Assembly: GCA_016124535.1 (NCBI GenBank)
Contig: WGNK01000013.1
Location: 1 to 32,080, forward strand
Source of the DNA: Azospirillum sp.
GTDB lineage: Bacteria; Pseudomonadota; Alphaproteobacteria; Azospirillales; Azospirillaceae
Direction of reading: 5' to 3'
DNA: 32,080 bases
A program made the translations under genes and the position numbers. Shown piece after piece: positions 6,440 through 15,127 of this stretch; within the stretch, counting starts at the first letter, position 1, and each line of letters starts with the position of its first letter. Under the pieces are notes generated by a model. That model was given only the letters and a program-made list of their open reading frames with translations, did not search any database and was not told the DNA's origin.

Positions 6440-7363
6440 ATGGAAAATCTCGAGGTGATGACGGTGTTCGACCGCCGGCTGGTGCGCCGGCGCCGGGACC
6501 GTGCCGCCGGCCGTTTCGCGGCATTCAGTTTCCTGGTCGAGGAGGTCGCCGAACGCCTGGCCGATCGCCTGTCGGCGGTTCGCCGCGCCTTTCCCCGGGT
6601 GCTGGATCTCGGTTGTCACGACGGCACGCTGGGGCGGGTGCTGGCCGGGCGCCAGGGGATCGAGCGGGTGGTATCGTGCGACCTGTCGCCGGCGATGGCG
6701 CGGGCGGCCGGTGGCCTGGCGGTTGCCGCCGACGAGGAATGGCTGCCCTTCGCCGACGGCACTTTCGACCTGGTGGTCAGCGGACTCAGTCTCCACTGGG
6801 TCAATGATTTGCCGGGTGCGCTGATCCAGGCGCGCCGGGTGCTGAAGCCGGACGGCTTTTTCCTCGCCGCGATGCTGGGCGGCGATACCTTGATCGAGTT
6901 GCGCCGCTGCCTGATGGAGGCCGAACTGGAGATCGCGGGCGGGGTGTCGCCGCGGGTGTCGCCGTTTGCCGGGGTGCGCGACGGCGGCGGCCTGCTCCAG
7001 CGCGCCGGGCTGGCGCTGCCGGTTGCCGACACCGAGGTCCTGACCGTTACCTATGCCGATGCCTTTGCGCTGATGCGCGACCTGCGCGGCATGGGTGAGA
7101 CCAATGCGGTGCTGGCGCGCCGACGGGGCGGTGCCGGGCGGGCCCTGTTCCTGGAGGCGGCGCAGCGCTATGCGCAAGCCTATGCCGAGCCCGACGGCCG
7201 CATCCCCGCCAGTTTTGAGATTCTCTACCTGGCGGGCTGGGTGCCCGACGACAGCCAGCAGAAGCCGATGCGTCCCGGCAGCGCCACGGTTCGGCTGGCC
7301 GATGTCCTGGAGGGGCCGGATCGGCCGGCCGGCGCCTGCGCCGGCCGGCAGGGAGATGGCTGA
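6440..7363 (+). CDS. SAM-dependent methyltransferase fold protein, BioC/NDUFAF5-like
   Basis: The protein is 307 residues. Motif I is VLDLGCHDGTLGRVL at about 55-69, the acidic loop is CDLSPAMARAA, and LPFADGTFDLVVSGLSLHWVNDLPGALIQARRVLKPDGFFLAAMLGGDTL spans motifs II-III of class I methyltransferases. The opening MTVFDRRLVRRRRDRAA and the LHWVNDLPGAL segment are typical of the alphaproteobacterial group related to mitochondrial NDUFAF5, a complex I assembly factor that hydroxylates an arginine. Its role here is therefore uncertain. Possible starts are 6440, 6458 (preceded by gaggtg) and 6347; I chose 6440. The gene overlaps the next one by 8 bp (atggctga). Confidence 0.8.
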   Translation: MENLEVMTVFDRRLVRRRRDRAAGRFAAFSFLVEEVAERLADRLSAVRRAFPRVLDLGCHDGTLGRVLAGRQGIERVVSCDLSPAMARAAGGLAVAADEEWLPFADGTFDLVVSGLSLHWVNDLPGALIQARRVLKPDGFFLAAMLGGDTLIELRRCLMEAELEIAGGVSPRVSPFAGVRDGGGLLQRAGLALPVADTEVLTVTYADAFALMRDLRGMGETNAVLARRRGGAGRALFLEAAQRYAQAYAEPDGRIPASFEILYLAGWVPDDSQQKPMRPGSATVRLADVLEGPDRPAGACAGRQGDG

Positions 7364-8402
7364 GCCCGGCCGAGAGTTGCGGTGGCGGAACACCGGGCCG
7401 CACCAGACCGGGACGCGCAATACCGGAGCAGCCAACAGCGGCGTGCGTCGGGCGCCGATGGTTCGGCTGGTGTGGCTGCTGCTGACCCTTGCGGTGGCGA
7501 TAGTGATCCTGCAATTCGGCCGCTGGCTGATCGGCGATCCTTTGTCCTCGCTGCCGGTGGCCGCCGGGGTTCCGACGGTGGTGGCGCAGACCGCCGAACC
7601 GCAGGGCGCCCGACGGCTTCGCCACGTCATCCTCGCAGATGCAGCACTCGGTCGGATCGGACTGGCGCTCAGTCTGCCGGAGCCGCTTGCGCCGACGCCG
7701 CTGCCGCTGCTGATCGTGCTCGGTGGACTCGGCACCGGTGCCGACACCCTCCGATATGTTCCCGATGCCGGCCCGAATGCGCTGATCGGCTATGACTGGC
7801 CGATCGACGCCGCCTTGCCCCGCGGCAATGCCCTGTTCGCCAAAGCGCCGGCGCTCTACCACGACCTCCTGACGGCGCCGGGGCAGGTGGCCGCGGCGAT
7901 CGACTGGCTGGCAGGCCAGGATTGGGCCGATCCGCGCCGCATCAGCCTGCTCGGCTTTTCCTTGGGCGCGCTGCTGGCGCCTTCGGCGCAGCGGCTGGCC
8001 GCCGCCGCCGGCCATCCGATCGGCTGGACGATCCTGGCTTATGGCGGGGCCCCGCTCGGTGCCCTGGTCGCGCAGCATCCGGGGATTCCATCGCTGTGGC
8101 CGGGCGACTGGCTACGCGGCCTGCTCGCCGCCGGCGCCGATCTGGCGTTTCGACCGCTGGAGCCGACCCTGCATCTGCCGCGGCTGCGCGGTCGTTTTCT
8201 GTTGCTCGGCGGGCGGAGCGACCGACTGATCCCGGCCGCGGCGTTCGCGCGATTGCGCGACGCGGTGCCCGAGCCAAAAAGCGTGATCCTGTTCGAGGGC
8301 GACCATCTGGTGTTGGGGTCGAACTGGCCGGACCTGCAGGCTCGCCTGGTATCCGCCGGCCGGGACTGGCTGAGCGCCGAGGGCGCGATCACGAAGCCGT
8401 GA
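7356..8402 (+). CDS. Membrane-anchored alpha/beta hydrolase
   Basis: The protein is 348 residues. A basic N-terminus precedes one transmembrane helix at about 35-55 (MVRLVWLLLTLAVAIVILQFG), so the enzyme is probably anchored with its catalytic domain in the periplasm. ISLLGFSLGALLA is the nucleophile elbow with Ser at about 202. GGRSDRLIP supplies the acid (about Asp289), and FEGDHLVLG the His (about 317), in the order expected for the fold. The ATG at 7356 overlaps the methyltransferase stop by 8 bp, the same kind of overlap as at 4358; an ATG at 7458 directly before the membrane helix is the alternative. The substrate is unknown. Confidence 0.8.
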   Translation: MAEPGRELRWRNTGPHQTGTRNTGAANSGVRRAPMVRLVWLLLTLAVAIVILQFGRWLIGDPLSSLPVAAGVPTVVAQTAEPQGARRLRHVILADAALGRIGLALSLPEPLAPTPLPLLIVLGGLGTGADTLRYVPDAGPNALIGYDWPIDAALPRGNALFAKAPALYHDLLTAPGQVAAAIDWLAGQDWADPRRISLLGFSLGALLAPSAQRLAAAAGHPIGWTILAYGGAPLGALVAQHPGIPSLWPGDWLRGLLAAGADLAFRPLEPTLHLPRLRGRFLLLGGRSDRLIPAAAFARLRDAVPEPKSVILFEGDHLVLGSNWPDLQARLVSAGRDWLSAEGAITKP

Positions 8403-8524
8403 TAGCTCTGGCATTATTTTCGTTTGAAATTGAATCTTCATTTTAGTAATAATCAGGGATTAGTTAATTTTTCGTGAAGCTAAGCCGCCACAAAGGGCGG
8501 GGCATCTCGGCAGGCATCGAGACC

Positions 8525-8992
8525 ATGAACATGGAGCTGAACTTTCTCACCTCCGCCGAACAGCTGGAAACCGGCTGCCAGGCGGTCGATCGGGGTCGAA
8601 ACGGGCTTCTGAAGGTCTACCGGGACGTGGTCGCCCTGGTTCAGCCGCGTGACGACCATGGGGTGGCGGCGGACGATGTCGCGGCATTTGCCGATGCCTG
8701 CGACCGGCTGGTCGCACGATTGCAGCAGCATTTCGACCTTCAGGAAGCCCTGATGTGGTCGCAGAACTACCCGCGTCGCGAGCGCCATAAGCAGGTGCAC
8801 GACCATTTCCTCGGCGAAATCCGCTACCTCGCCGAAGGTGTCAAGGGCGAGACCGTGGTCAACGGTGCCGCCAATTTCCTGGCCGAGATGGTCGGGCGCT
8901 GGCTGATTTCCCATACCTCGGCCGATGATCGGGAACTGGCGGCCTTCCTGCGCGACCGCGGCTTCGATGGTGACGACGCCGGCTGTCCCTGA
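8525..8992 (+). CDS. Hemerythrin-like protein with an incomplete di-iron site
   Basis: The protein is 155 residues, a four-helix-bundle hemerythrin by pattern: QHFDLQEALMWSQNYPRRERHKQVHDHFLGEI and WLISHTSADDRELAAFL. Bacterial hemerythrins bind O2 at a di-iron site held by five His, one Glu and one Asp. Here His69, His88, His92, His130 and Asp135 are in place. The first ligand, usually in IDxQH, is Arg25 (AVDRGRNGLL), and the Glu four residues after His69 is Gln73, although Glu74 is adjacent. Iron binding may be altered or lost. A GTG at 8474 would add 17 residues; ATG 8525 fits the family better. An A/T-rich stretch (8403-8473) precedes it. Confidence 0.8.
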   Translation: MNMELNFLTSAEQLETGCQAVDRGRNGLLKVYRDVVALVQPRDDHGVAADDVAAFADACDRLVARLQQHFDLQEALMWSQNYPRRERHKQVHDHFLGEIRYLAEGVKGETVVNGAANFLAEMVGRWLISHTSADDRELAAFLRDRGFDGDDAGCP

Positions 8993-9061
8993 CCGGGCGA
9001 GGGCGGCCTGCCGCTGCCGGCGATTTCATCACATGAGGCGAAGGCCAGGTCTCCGCTGGGC

Positions 9062-9091
9062 TTGGCGCCGGGCCTCGGGATCGGCTAGACT
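9062..9091 (+). promoter_or_regulatory. Candidate promoter of the transaldolase gene
   Basis: TTGGCG (9062-9067) and TAGACT (9086-9091) are spaced by 18 bp. TAGACT also occurs at 15173 ahead of hrcA. Confidence 0.45.
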
Positions 9092-9101
9092 TGAACTCGG
9101 T

Positions 9102-9120
9102 TCGGTCCGATCCGGACCGA
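9102..9120. promoter_or_regulatory. Perfect 7+5+7 inverted repeat just downstream of the transaldolase promoter
   Basis: TCGGTCC-GATCC-GGACCGA begins about 10 bp after the candidate -10 element and ends 33 bp before the start codon. The position suits a repressor operator or a 5'-UTR hairpin. Confidence 0.45.
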
Positions 9121-9153
9121 TCTTCCAGGCTGGTCAACGAGGCGCGTGTCCCT

Positions 9154-9825
9154 ATGAAATTTTTCGTCGATACCGCCGACTTGGCGGAAATTTGTGATCT
9201 CGCCGCGACCGGCCTGCTTGACGGCGTCACCACCAACCCGAGCCTGGTCGCCAAGAGCGGGCGCAACTTCCTGGATCTGGTCGCCCAGATCTGCGAGGTG
9301 GTCAAAGGCCCGGTGAGCGCCGAGGTCGCTGCAACCGATTTCGACACCATGCTGGCCGAAGGCCGTTTCCTGGCCGGCATCGCGCCCAATATCGCGGTCA
9401 AGGTGCCGCTGACGCCGGCCGGACTGAAGGTGTGCAAGGCGCTGTCGAGCGATGGCCGCCAGGTCAATGTCACCTTGTGCTTCTCTGCGGCGCAGGCGAT
9501 CCTGGCCGCCAAGGCCGGTGCTGCTTTCGTCTCGCCGTTCGTCGGCCGCCTTGACGATATCGGTCAGGACGGCATGGGGCTGATCGCCGAAATCTGCCAG
9601 ATTTACCGCAATTACCCGGAATTTCACACCGAAGTCCTGGTTGCATCGGTCCGCCATCCGGTACACGTGGTTGCCGCCGCGAAATTGGGCGCCCATGTTG
9701 CAACCGTGCCGCCGGCGGTACTGCGCCAATTGTTCAATCATCCCCTGACCGACAAGGGGTTGGCTCAGTTCGTGGCCGATTGGCAAAAGACCGGACAGAC
9801 CATACTCGACAATAAACGCAGCTAG
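9154..9825 (+). CDS. tal: Transaldolase / fructose-6-phosphate aldolase family (TalC-like)
   Basis: The protein is 223 residues, the length of the short TalC/TalB4 subfamily. [13 protein letters not shown] starts the barrel, [17 protein letters not shown] follows, and [13 protein letters not shown] places the Schiff-base Lys at about 83. [32 protein letters not shown] and [13 protein letters not shown] complete the family pattern. The enzyme transfers dihydroxyacetone units in the non-oxidative pentose phosphate pathway; I cannot separate transaldolase from fructose-6-phosphate aldolase activity by eye. The ATG at 9154 is chosen because it opens the conserved sequence; upstream in-frame codons show no family similarity. 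It is transcribed alone from the candidate promoter at 9062. Confidence 0.92.
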   Translation: MKFFVDTADLAEICDLAATGLLDGVTTNPSLVAKSGRNFLDLVAQICEVVKGPVSAEVAATDFDTMLAEGRFLAGIAPNIAVKVPLTPAGLKVCKALSSDGRQVNVTLCFSAAQAILAAKAGAAFVSPFVGRLDDIGQDGMGLIAEICQIYRNYPEFHTEVLVASVRHPVHVVAAAKLGAHVATVPPAVLRQLFNHPLTDKGLAQFVADWQKTGQTILDNKRS

Positions 9826-9923
9826 CCTGGCAGAGAAAGCGCGAAATCGTATTGCCTCCGTACAGTGATATGGTATCGTTTTCTGGTTTCGTGCGGCACA
9901 GGCACGACGGAAGGCGGAATGCG

Positions 9924-10637
9924 ATGGCGCGGGAACAGAGCCAAAGTCAGAGACTGACCGGCACTATCGGTGCCGAGGAAGTATCGGCGTATCTGCGTGC
10001 GCACCCAGACTTTCTGGCGCATAATGCCGAGTTGGTCGAACACCTTACGCCGCCGATGATTGAACATGGCCAGGGCGTGGTCGACTTTCAGTATTTCTTG
10101 GTTGAGCGGCTCCGCGGCGAAGTCGACCGTCTGCGTGGCCAGCAGCGCGAATTGATTGCCACAACCCGCGCCAATATCAACTGTCAGGCGCGGGTCCATG
10201 CCGCCGCGCTGTTTCTGCTCGATGCCCAGAGTTTCGAGCACCTGATCCAGACGGTGACCACCGACCTCGCAGTCCTGCTGGATCTCGACATTGCCTGCCT
10301 GATCGTCGAATCGAACGGGCAGGTGCCGTCACGGGTGCATAACTCCGGAGTGCGCGTCGTCGACCCGGGCTCGGTCGATCGCTGGCTCGGCCGCAAGGAT
10401 GCCATCCTCCGGTGCAACATCATCGGTGATTCCGAGATTTTTGGCGGCGGAGCCGGGCTGGTCCGCTCCGAGGCCCTGATCCGCCTGCGGGTCAGCGGCG
10501 CGACACCCCAGGGTCTGCTCGCCTTCGGCAGCCGCGACGGTGAAATGTTCCATCATGGCCAGGGGACCGAATTGGTCAGCTTCCTGGCCCGTATCGTCGA
10601 GCGCTGCATCCGCACCTGGCTCGAGTTGCCGGCGTGA
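9924..10637 (+). CDS. DUF484 family protein (GAF-like)
   Basis: The protein is 237 residues. GAEEVSAYLRAHPDFLAHNAELVEHLTPP is the conserved N-terminal helix pair of DUF484. A short coiled region (FLVERLRGEVDRLRGQQRELIATTRANI) follows, and then a GAF-like domain from about 95 to the end. The function is unknown, but in many proteobacteria this gene lies directly before xerC, as it does here, 78 bp away. The ATG at 9924 follows ggaaggcgg and is preferred to an earlier in-frame start at 9852, which would add 24 residues without family similarity. Confidence 0.88.
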   Translation: MAREQSQSQRLTGTIGAEEVSAYLRAHPDFLAHNAELVEHLTPPMIEHGQGVVDFQYFLVERLRGEVDRLRGQQRELIATTRANINCQARVHAAALFLLDAQSFEHLIQTVTTDLAVLLDLDIACLIVESNGQVPSRVHNSGVRVVDPGSVDRWLGRKDAILRCNIIGDSEIFGGGAGLVRSEALIRLRVSGATPQGLLAFGSRDGEMFHHGQGTELVSFLARIVERCIRTWLELPA

Positions 10638-10715
10638 ACCGGGTTCGGCTTTGGCAGCGCCGCCGAAGCCTCCGGCGTGGCCGAAAGCCGGCGTCACCGC
10701 AATGATGGCACCGCA

Positions 10716-11663
10716 ATGACGGCACCTGCGGCCCTGGGGTTTTCCGCCGCGCCGGATGTCTGCGCGGCGCTGGTCGCGTGGCGCCGCTGGCTGGAAAGCG
10801 AGCGCCAGGCGTCGCGCCATACCGTTTCCGCCTATATGCACGATGTCGCGGGCTTCCTCGATTTTCTGACCGAACACCAGGGCCGACCGCCGGCGCTCAC
10901 GGATCTGGGCGATGCCGACCTGTCCGATTTCCGCGCCTGGCTGTCCCGGCGGGCGGCGGCGGGCGCGATCGCGGCCAGCCGGGCACGATCGCTGGCCGGC
11001 CTGCGCAACCTGTTTCGTTGGCTCGACCGCAGCGGCCGATTGCACAATCCGGCGGTCGGCCTGTTGTCCAGCCCGAAATCGCGCAAGCCGGTACCGCGGC
11101 CGCTGACCGAGGTCGATGCCGAAAGCGTGCTCGACGAGGCCGGCGAGACGCCGGATGCGCCCTGGATCGGCCGTCGCGACCGCGCCTTGTTCACTCTGCT
11201 CTATGGTTGCGGTTTGCGCATCGACGAAGCGTTGCGCCTCAATCGGGGGGAGGCGGCCGAGGGCGACACCCTGGTGGTCACCGGCAAGGGGCGCAAGCAA
11301 CGCATGGTGCCGGTGCTGCCGGCGGTGCGGCAAGCGATCCGCCACTATCTCGACGCTTGTCCCTATGTCCTGGAAGCCGCGGCACCGTTGTTCGTCGGCG
11401 TCCGCGGCAAACGCCTCAACGCCGGCGTCGCCCAGCGCCAGTTGCGCCAGCTGCGGCAGTTGCTCGGCCTGCCGGAGACCGCCACGCCCCATGCGCTGCG
11501 CCACAGCTTCGCCACCCATCTGCTGGCCGACGGCGCCGATCTGCGGGCGATCCAGGAGCTGCTCGGCCACGCGTCGCTCAGTACCACCCAGCGCTACACC
11601 GAGGTCGACGCCGAACAGCTGATGGCGGTCTACGCCACCGCCCATCCTCGCGCGCGGGGCTGA
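10716..11663 (+). CDS. xerC: Tyrosine site-specific recombinase XerC
   Basis: The protein is 315 residues. An N-terminal SAM-like core-binding domain (about 20-105, WRRWLESERQASRHTVSAYMHDVAGFLDFL) precedes the catalytic domain. All active-site residues are visible: Arg168 (GLRIDEAL), Lys191 (GKGRKQR), His259 and Arg262 (HALRHSF), His285 (LLGHASL) and the nucleophile Tyr294 (TQRYTEVD). XerC with XerD resolves chromosome dimers at dif. The DUF484-xerC order supports XerC rather than XerD or a phage integrase. The start is the ATG at 10716; an in-frame start at 10677 would add 13 residues. It converges on zapE, whose stop is 25 bp away. Confidence 0.92.
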   Translation: MTAPAALGFSAAPDVCAALVAWRRWLESERQASRHTVSAYMHDVAGFLDFLTEHQGRPPALTDLGDADLSDFRAWLSRRAAAGAIAASRARSLAGLRNLFRWLDRSGRLHNPAVGLLSSPKSRKPVPRPLTEVDAESVLDEAGETPDAPWIGRRDRALFTLLYGCGLRIDEALRLNRGEAAEGDTLVVTGKGRKQRMVPVLPAVRQAIRHYLDACPYVLEAAAPLFVGVRGKRLNAGVAQRQLRQLRQLLGLPETATPHALRHSFATHLLADGADLRAIQELLGHASLSTTQRYTEVDAEQLMAVYATAHPRARG

Positions 11664-11688
11664 CCGGCAGGTGCCGTCCCCGGATCGG

Positions 11689-12816
11689 TCACGGCAGGTG
11701 CGGTGATTGGAGATAGTCGGCGGCCTGCATCTCGATCAACCGGCTGACCGTGCGTTCGAATTCGAAGGCGTGGGAGCCCTGGGGATAGAGGCTGGGTGGC
11801 GGACCATCCGCCGCGATCACCGTCTTGACCCGATGTTCGTAAAGAACGTCGATCAGGGTCATGAAACGCTTGGCCTCGTTGCGCTGGTGGGGTTTGAGCC
11901 GGGGCACCTGGTCGAGAATCACGGTGCGGTAGTGGCTGGCCACCGCCAGATAGTCCACCGCGCCCAGCGGTTTGCCACACAGGTCGAAGAAGTGAAACCA
12001 GGCGACGCCGGCGGCGGCAAACGGCACTTCCAGCGTCCGGCCCTGTACGGTCAGGTAGTCGGAGGTGCCCTTGGCGCCCTTGGTCAGCCGGTTGAACGCC
12101 TCGTTGAGTGCGCGCGACGCCGCGATCCCCAGCGGCTGATGGTAGACCTGCATGCCCTTGAGCCGCTCCAGGCGGTAGTCGGTGCCGCCGTCGAGCGCCA
12201 GGACGTCCAGCCGATCCTTGAGCAGCGCGATAAACGGCAGAAACAGCTCGCGCTGCAGACCGTCCTTGTAAAGCAGGTCGGGCGGCCAGTTGGAGGTCGC
12301 GACCACCACCACGCCGAGCTCGAACAGCTGGGTAAACAGCCGGCCCAAAATCATCGCGTCGGCGATGTCGGTGACGTGGAATTCGTCGAAACACAGCAGC
12401 CAGGCCTGGTCGGCGATCTCCCGCGCCAGCTCGATCAGGGCATCGTCGGCACGGCCGGCGCCGTCCTTGCCCTTTTGGCGGAGTTCGTGGAGCCGCCGGT
12501 GGACCTCGAGCATGAAGCGGTGGAAATGGACGCGGCGCTTGCGCTCGATCGTGGCGCCGATGAAAAACAGGTCCATCAGCATCGATTTGCCGCGGCCGAC
12601 GCCGCCATAGATGTAGAGCCCCTGGGGGACCGGCTCCCGCCGCCGGGCCAATCCCAACCGGGCACGCCAGCCCTCGCCGCCGGTGTGCGGGCGGTAATTC
12701 CTCAGCGCGTTGTGCAGGCTTTGCAGCTTCTCCGCCGCCAGTTCCTGGTTGGGGTCCTCGCGCAGGGTGCCGGTGCCGCGCCGGGCACGGTAAAGGGCGA
12801 GCGGGCCGTCGGGCAT
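11689..12816 (-). CDS. zapE: ZapE / AFG1-family ATPase
   Basis: The protein is 375 residues. Walker A is [13 protein letters not shown] at about 70-82 and Walker B is [11 protein letters not shown], with Asp144 and Glu145. [27 protein letters not shown] is the highly conserved AFG1 sensor region. In bacteria ZapE acts at the division ring under stress; mitochondrial AFG1 supports respiratory-complex turnover. GGAG five bases before the ATG at 12816 supports the start. It is transcribed leftward with no partner and lies downstream of the EamA transporter gene, separated by a likely terminator. Confidence 0.93.
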   Translation of the reverse strand: MPDGPLALYRARRGTGTLREDPNQELAAEKLQSLHNALRNYRPHTGGEGWRARLGLARRREPVPQGLYIYGGVGRGKSMLMDLFFIGATIERKRRVHFHRFMLEVHRRLHELRQKGKDGAGRADDALIELAREIADQAWLLCFDEFHVTDIADAMILGRLFTQLFELGVVVVATSNWPPDLLYKDGLQRELFLPFIALLKDRLDVLALDGGTDYRLERLKGMQVYHQPLGIAASRALNEAFNRLTKGAKGTSDYLTVQGRTLEVPFAAAGVAWFHFFDLCGKPLGAVDYLAVASHYRTVILDQVPRLKPHQRNEAKRFMTLIDVLYEHRVKTVIAADGPPPSLYPQGSHAFEFERTVSRLIEMQAADYLQSPHLP

Positions 12817-12875
12817 GGGAACTCCAGGGGGGCTGCGGAGCAGGGGGCGACGCGGTCCCTTCGTTTAAAGGAAAG

Positions 12876-12902
12876 GACGCCGCCTCCGCAACCGAGGGCG
12901 TC
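12876..12902 (-). terminator. Probable intrinsic terminator of the EamA transporter gene
   Basis: On the minus strand, gacgccctc pairs with gaggcggcgtc (one bulged base) across a short loop, followed by ctttccttt. It begins 3 bp after the transporter stop at 12906. The T-tract is imperfect. Confidence 0.55.
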
Positions 12903-12905
12903 TAC

Positions 12906-13898
12906 TCACTCGGCGGCAGAGTGACCGGCGCTGACGGCTTGCTGCGGCGCGACCTGGTGCAGCCGCTCGCGATGCCAGGCGTAAAGCCCGCTGGCGATGA
13001 TCAACGCTGCGCCGGTCCAGGTCCAGGCATCGGGCAGTGTCCCGAAGCAGATCCAGCCGATCAGGACCGCCCAGACCATCTGGGAATAGTGGAAGGGTGC
13101 CAGCAGGCCGGCGGGCGCGCTGGTGAACGCCATTATCAGCAGCAGTTGTCCCAGGGTATAAAGTCCGCCCGCTGCGATCATCACCGCGAGGCCCTGCCAG
13201 CTCGGCAGCTGCCAATGGAACGGCACCAGCAAGGTGGCGGCCGCGAGGCCCGACAGCGCCGACCACAACAGGGTCGCGACCGGCGGATCGTCGTTGCCGA
13301 TGCGCCGGCTCGCGATCAGGGCCAACGCCCAGGTCAGGGCGGAAATCAGCGGCAGCAAGGCTGCGGGCTGGAAGGCGCCGGTGCCGGGCCGGACCACCAC
13401 CAGGACCCCGGCGAAACCGACCAGAACCGCTGCCCAGCGGCGGATGCCCACGGTCTCGCCGAGCAGCGGGATCGAAAGCGCAATCAGCATCAGCGGTGAG
13501 GCAAAACCGATCGCGGCGGCTTCGGCGATCGGCAGCTGTCTGACGCCGAACACGAATATGATCGCCGATGCCAGCATCATGGCGCCGCGGGCCAGCTGCA
13601 AACCGGGCCGTCTTACGCGCAAGAGGCTGAGCAGGCTGGCGCCGGGAAGAGTGAGCAGGATCAGCGGCGCCATCAGCGCGGTATTGACGGTATAGCGGAC
13701 CCAGACGATGAAGATCGGGTCATAGTCAGCGGTCAACTGCTTGGACGTTCCGTCCATCGCCGACAATACCGCCAGGGCGGCGATGATCAGCGCGATACCG
13801 CGGGCAGGGCGGTCGGCGACCGGACTGAGCAGGCCGGTCTCGACGAAGGCTTCGGTGGTCAAGGAGGAGGTCCGACGGTTTGGGGAGCGGGCGGGCAC
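12906..13898 (-). CDS. DMT-superfamily transporter, EamA type
   Basis: The protein is 330 residues with ten predicted membrane helices arranged as two EamA repeats (roughly 35-165 and 175-310). Recognisable pieces are LSAMDGTSKQL in helix 1, LPIAEAAAIGFASPLMLIALSIPLLGE at the end of the first repeat, and FTSAPAGLLAPFHYSQMVWAVLIGWICFGTLPDAWTWTGAALIIASGLYAWHRER at the end of the second. Such proteins export or import small metabolites; the substrate cannot be read from sequence. The start is a GTG at 13898, which leaves about 30 hydrophilic residues before helix 1; there is no in-frame ATG until inside helix 1. Confidence 0.88.
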   Translation of the reverse strand: MPARSPNRRTSSLTTEAFVETGLLSPVADRPARGIALIIAALAVLSAMDGTSKQLTADYDPIFIVWVRYTVNTALMAPLILLTLPGASLLSLLRVRRPGLQLARGAMMLASAIIFVFGVRQLPIAEAAAIGFASPLMLIALSIPLLGETVGIRRWAAVLVGFAGVLVVVRPGTGAFQPAALLPLISALTWALALIASRRIGNDDPPVATLLWSALSGLAAATLLVPFHWQLPSWQGLAVMIAAGGLYTLGQLLLIMAFTSAPAGLLAPFHYSQMVWAVLIGWICFGTLPDAWTWTGAALIIASGLYAWHRERLHQVAPQQAVSAGHSAAE

Positions 13899-14071
13899 TC
13901 TGTCCGATCTTTAGGCAGAGGGGAAATGCCGGCTCGGCTGGCCAGCCCTGTTGTCCAGCCCCTGGTCCAGTCCCAAATGGTCGCCGAGCCGGGAGCGCGC
14001 TATGCCGCTGCTCGGCCGGGCACCCTGGATCGCCGTGGGGCATCGCGGCTCGAAGCGGAGCAGATCAGCCG

Positions 14072-14287
14072 ATGGATTGGCCGGAAACCTTGTTGACCCT
14101 GGTCGCCGCGCTCGGGCTCTACGCCTGGGCTGCGGTGCGCGAACGCCGGCCGGTCGATTTTGCCCGCCCGCGGCTGATCCCGCCGTTGCCGGTGATGGCG
14201 ATTGCTGCGGTGATCGCGCTGTTGATGCTGGCGCATCTGGTCACGCTTGCCACCGGCCAGCCGTTTCGCGGCGGCAGCCTGTATTGA
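14072..14287 (+). CDS. Hypothetical small membrane protein with two TM helices
   Basis: The protein is 71 residues. Helices are MDWPETLLTLVAALGLYAWAAV (about 3-22) and PPLPVMAIAAVIALLMLAHLVTLATG (about 41-63), joined by a basic loop (RERRPVDFARPR) that should lie in the cytoplasm. The start is the ATG at 14072; cggag lies about 12 bp upstream. Upstream in-frame sequence (13899-14071) is Gly/Pro/Arg-rich and looks non-coding. I do not recognise a named family. Confidence 0.65.
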   Translation: MDWPETLLTLVAALGLYAWAAVRERRPVDFARPRLIPPLPVMAIAAVIALLMLAHLVTLATGQPFRGGSLY

Positions 14288-14342
14288 CGGCGGCGGTTGC
14301 GTGCAGCGATTGAAAGCGGTGGTGCCGGATTTGCTCTGATGC

Positions 14343-14576
14343 TTAGTGAGGGGTGCCGTTCCAGACCCAGCCGGATACGATGTCGCCGGCGCGGGCCGGC
14401 GGAACTTCCGGATGGTGCCAGCGATAGACGGTCACCGCCGCTTCGAAGGCGAATCGGTCGGGCTGGCCGCGCTCGCACAGTTCCCGATAGGCGCGGACGA
14501 CCGCCGGCCGGCAGCAATCCTGGCCACTCTTGGCGCGGCTTCGCGCGCACGGATCGTCGGAATCGTCACTGCGCAT
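14343..14576 (-). CDS. Hypothetical protein downstream of fur
   Basis: The protein is 77 residues, mostly helical by pattern. Residues DDPCARSRAKSGQDCCRPAVVRAYRELCERG contain four cysteines, and FAFEAAVTVYRWHHPEVPPARAGDIVSGWVWN is regular enough to suggest a real, conserved protein. The Cys and His content could indicate metal binding, but this is speculation. The start is the ATG at 14576, 31 bp after the fur stop on the same strand, so co-transcription with fur is likely. Confidence 0.6.
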   Translation of the reverse strand: MRSDDSDDPCARSRAKSGQDCCRPAVVRAYRELCERGQPDRFAFEAAVTVYRWHHPEVPPARAGDIVSGWVWNGTPH

Positions 14577-14607
14577 GGCGCAAAAGGCTCCTGGTTCAGC
14601 CGGCGTC

Positions 14608-15072
14608 TCAGGCGCCGCTGCGCGGCTTGGTCGGACGATTGACGGGGATACCATAGAGCTCGAGTCGGTGTCCGATCAATTCGTAACCCAATTCGCGGGC
14701 GATCTTCTCCTTGAGCGCCTCGATATCCAAGCTTTGGAACTCGATCACTTCGCCCGACTGCAGGTCGATCATGTGGTGGTGGTGCTCGTCGCGATTCTCT
14801 TCGAAGCGAGCACGGCCATCGCCGAAATCGAGTCGCTCGATCACATTGGCCTCCTCGAACAGGCGCATGGTGCGATAGACTGTGGCAATGCTGATCTTGG
14901 GATCGATCTCGGCCGCACGCCGATAGACCTGCTCGACGTCGGGATGGTCGGTCGATTCCGACAGCACGCGCGAGATCACCCGGCGCTGGTCGGTCATCTT
15001 CAGGCCCTTCTGAACGCAGATCCGCTCCAGCCGTGTCGGCGATTTGATGTGGTGTTGCTCGTTGGACAGCAT
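14608..15072 (-). CDS. fur: Fur-family metal-responsive regulator (alpha-type Fur/Mur)
   Basis: The protein is 154 residues. The winged helix is at about 25-80 (LKMTDQRRVISRVLSESTDHPDVEQVYRRAAEIDPKISIATVYRTMRLFEEANVIERLDFGDG). The metal-binding segment is RARFEENRDEHHHHMIDLQSGEVIEFQS. The C-terminal CxxC zinc pairs of gamma-proteobacterial Fur are absent, as is usual in the alphaproteobacterial Fur/Mur branch, where manganese often replaces iron as co-repressor. The absence of an Irr-type haem motif argues against Irr. Ggagacacctcg immediately before the ATG at 15072 is a good ribosome site. It diverges from hrcA across 205 bp. Confidence 0.9.
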   Translation of the reverse strand: MLSNEQHHIKSPTRLERICVQKGLKMTDQRRVISRVLSESTDHPDVEQVYRRAAEIDPKISIATVYRTMRLFEEANVIERLDFGDGRARFEENRDEHHHHMIDLQSGEVIEFQSLDIEALKEKIARELGYELIGHRLELYGIPVNRPTKPRSGA

Positions 15073-15127
15073 CGAGGTGTCTCCATCCCTCTCGGCAGCG
15101 ATCGCCAGCGCCGGGCAGTGCGACCGA

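Noticed and set aside
10329..11645. Minus-strand frame opposite DUF484 and xerC
   Set aside because: Both + strand genes have full family signatures; the reverse frame has none.
11707..12924. Plus-strand frame opposite zapE
   Set aside because: Antisense of the ZapE ATPase; no recognisable motifs.
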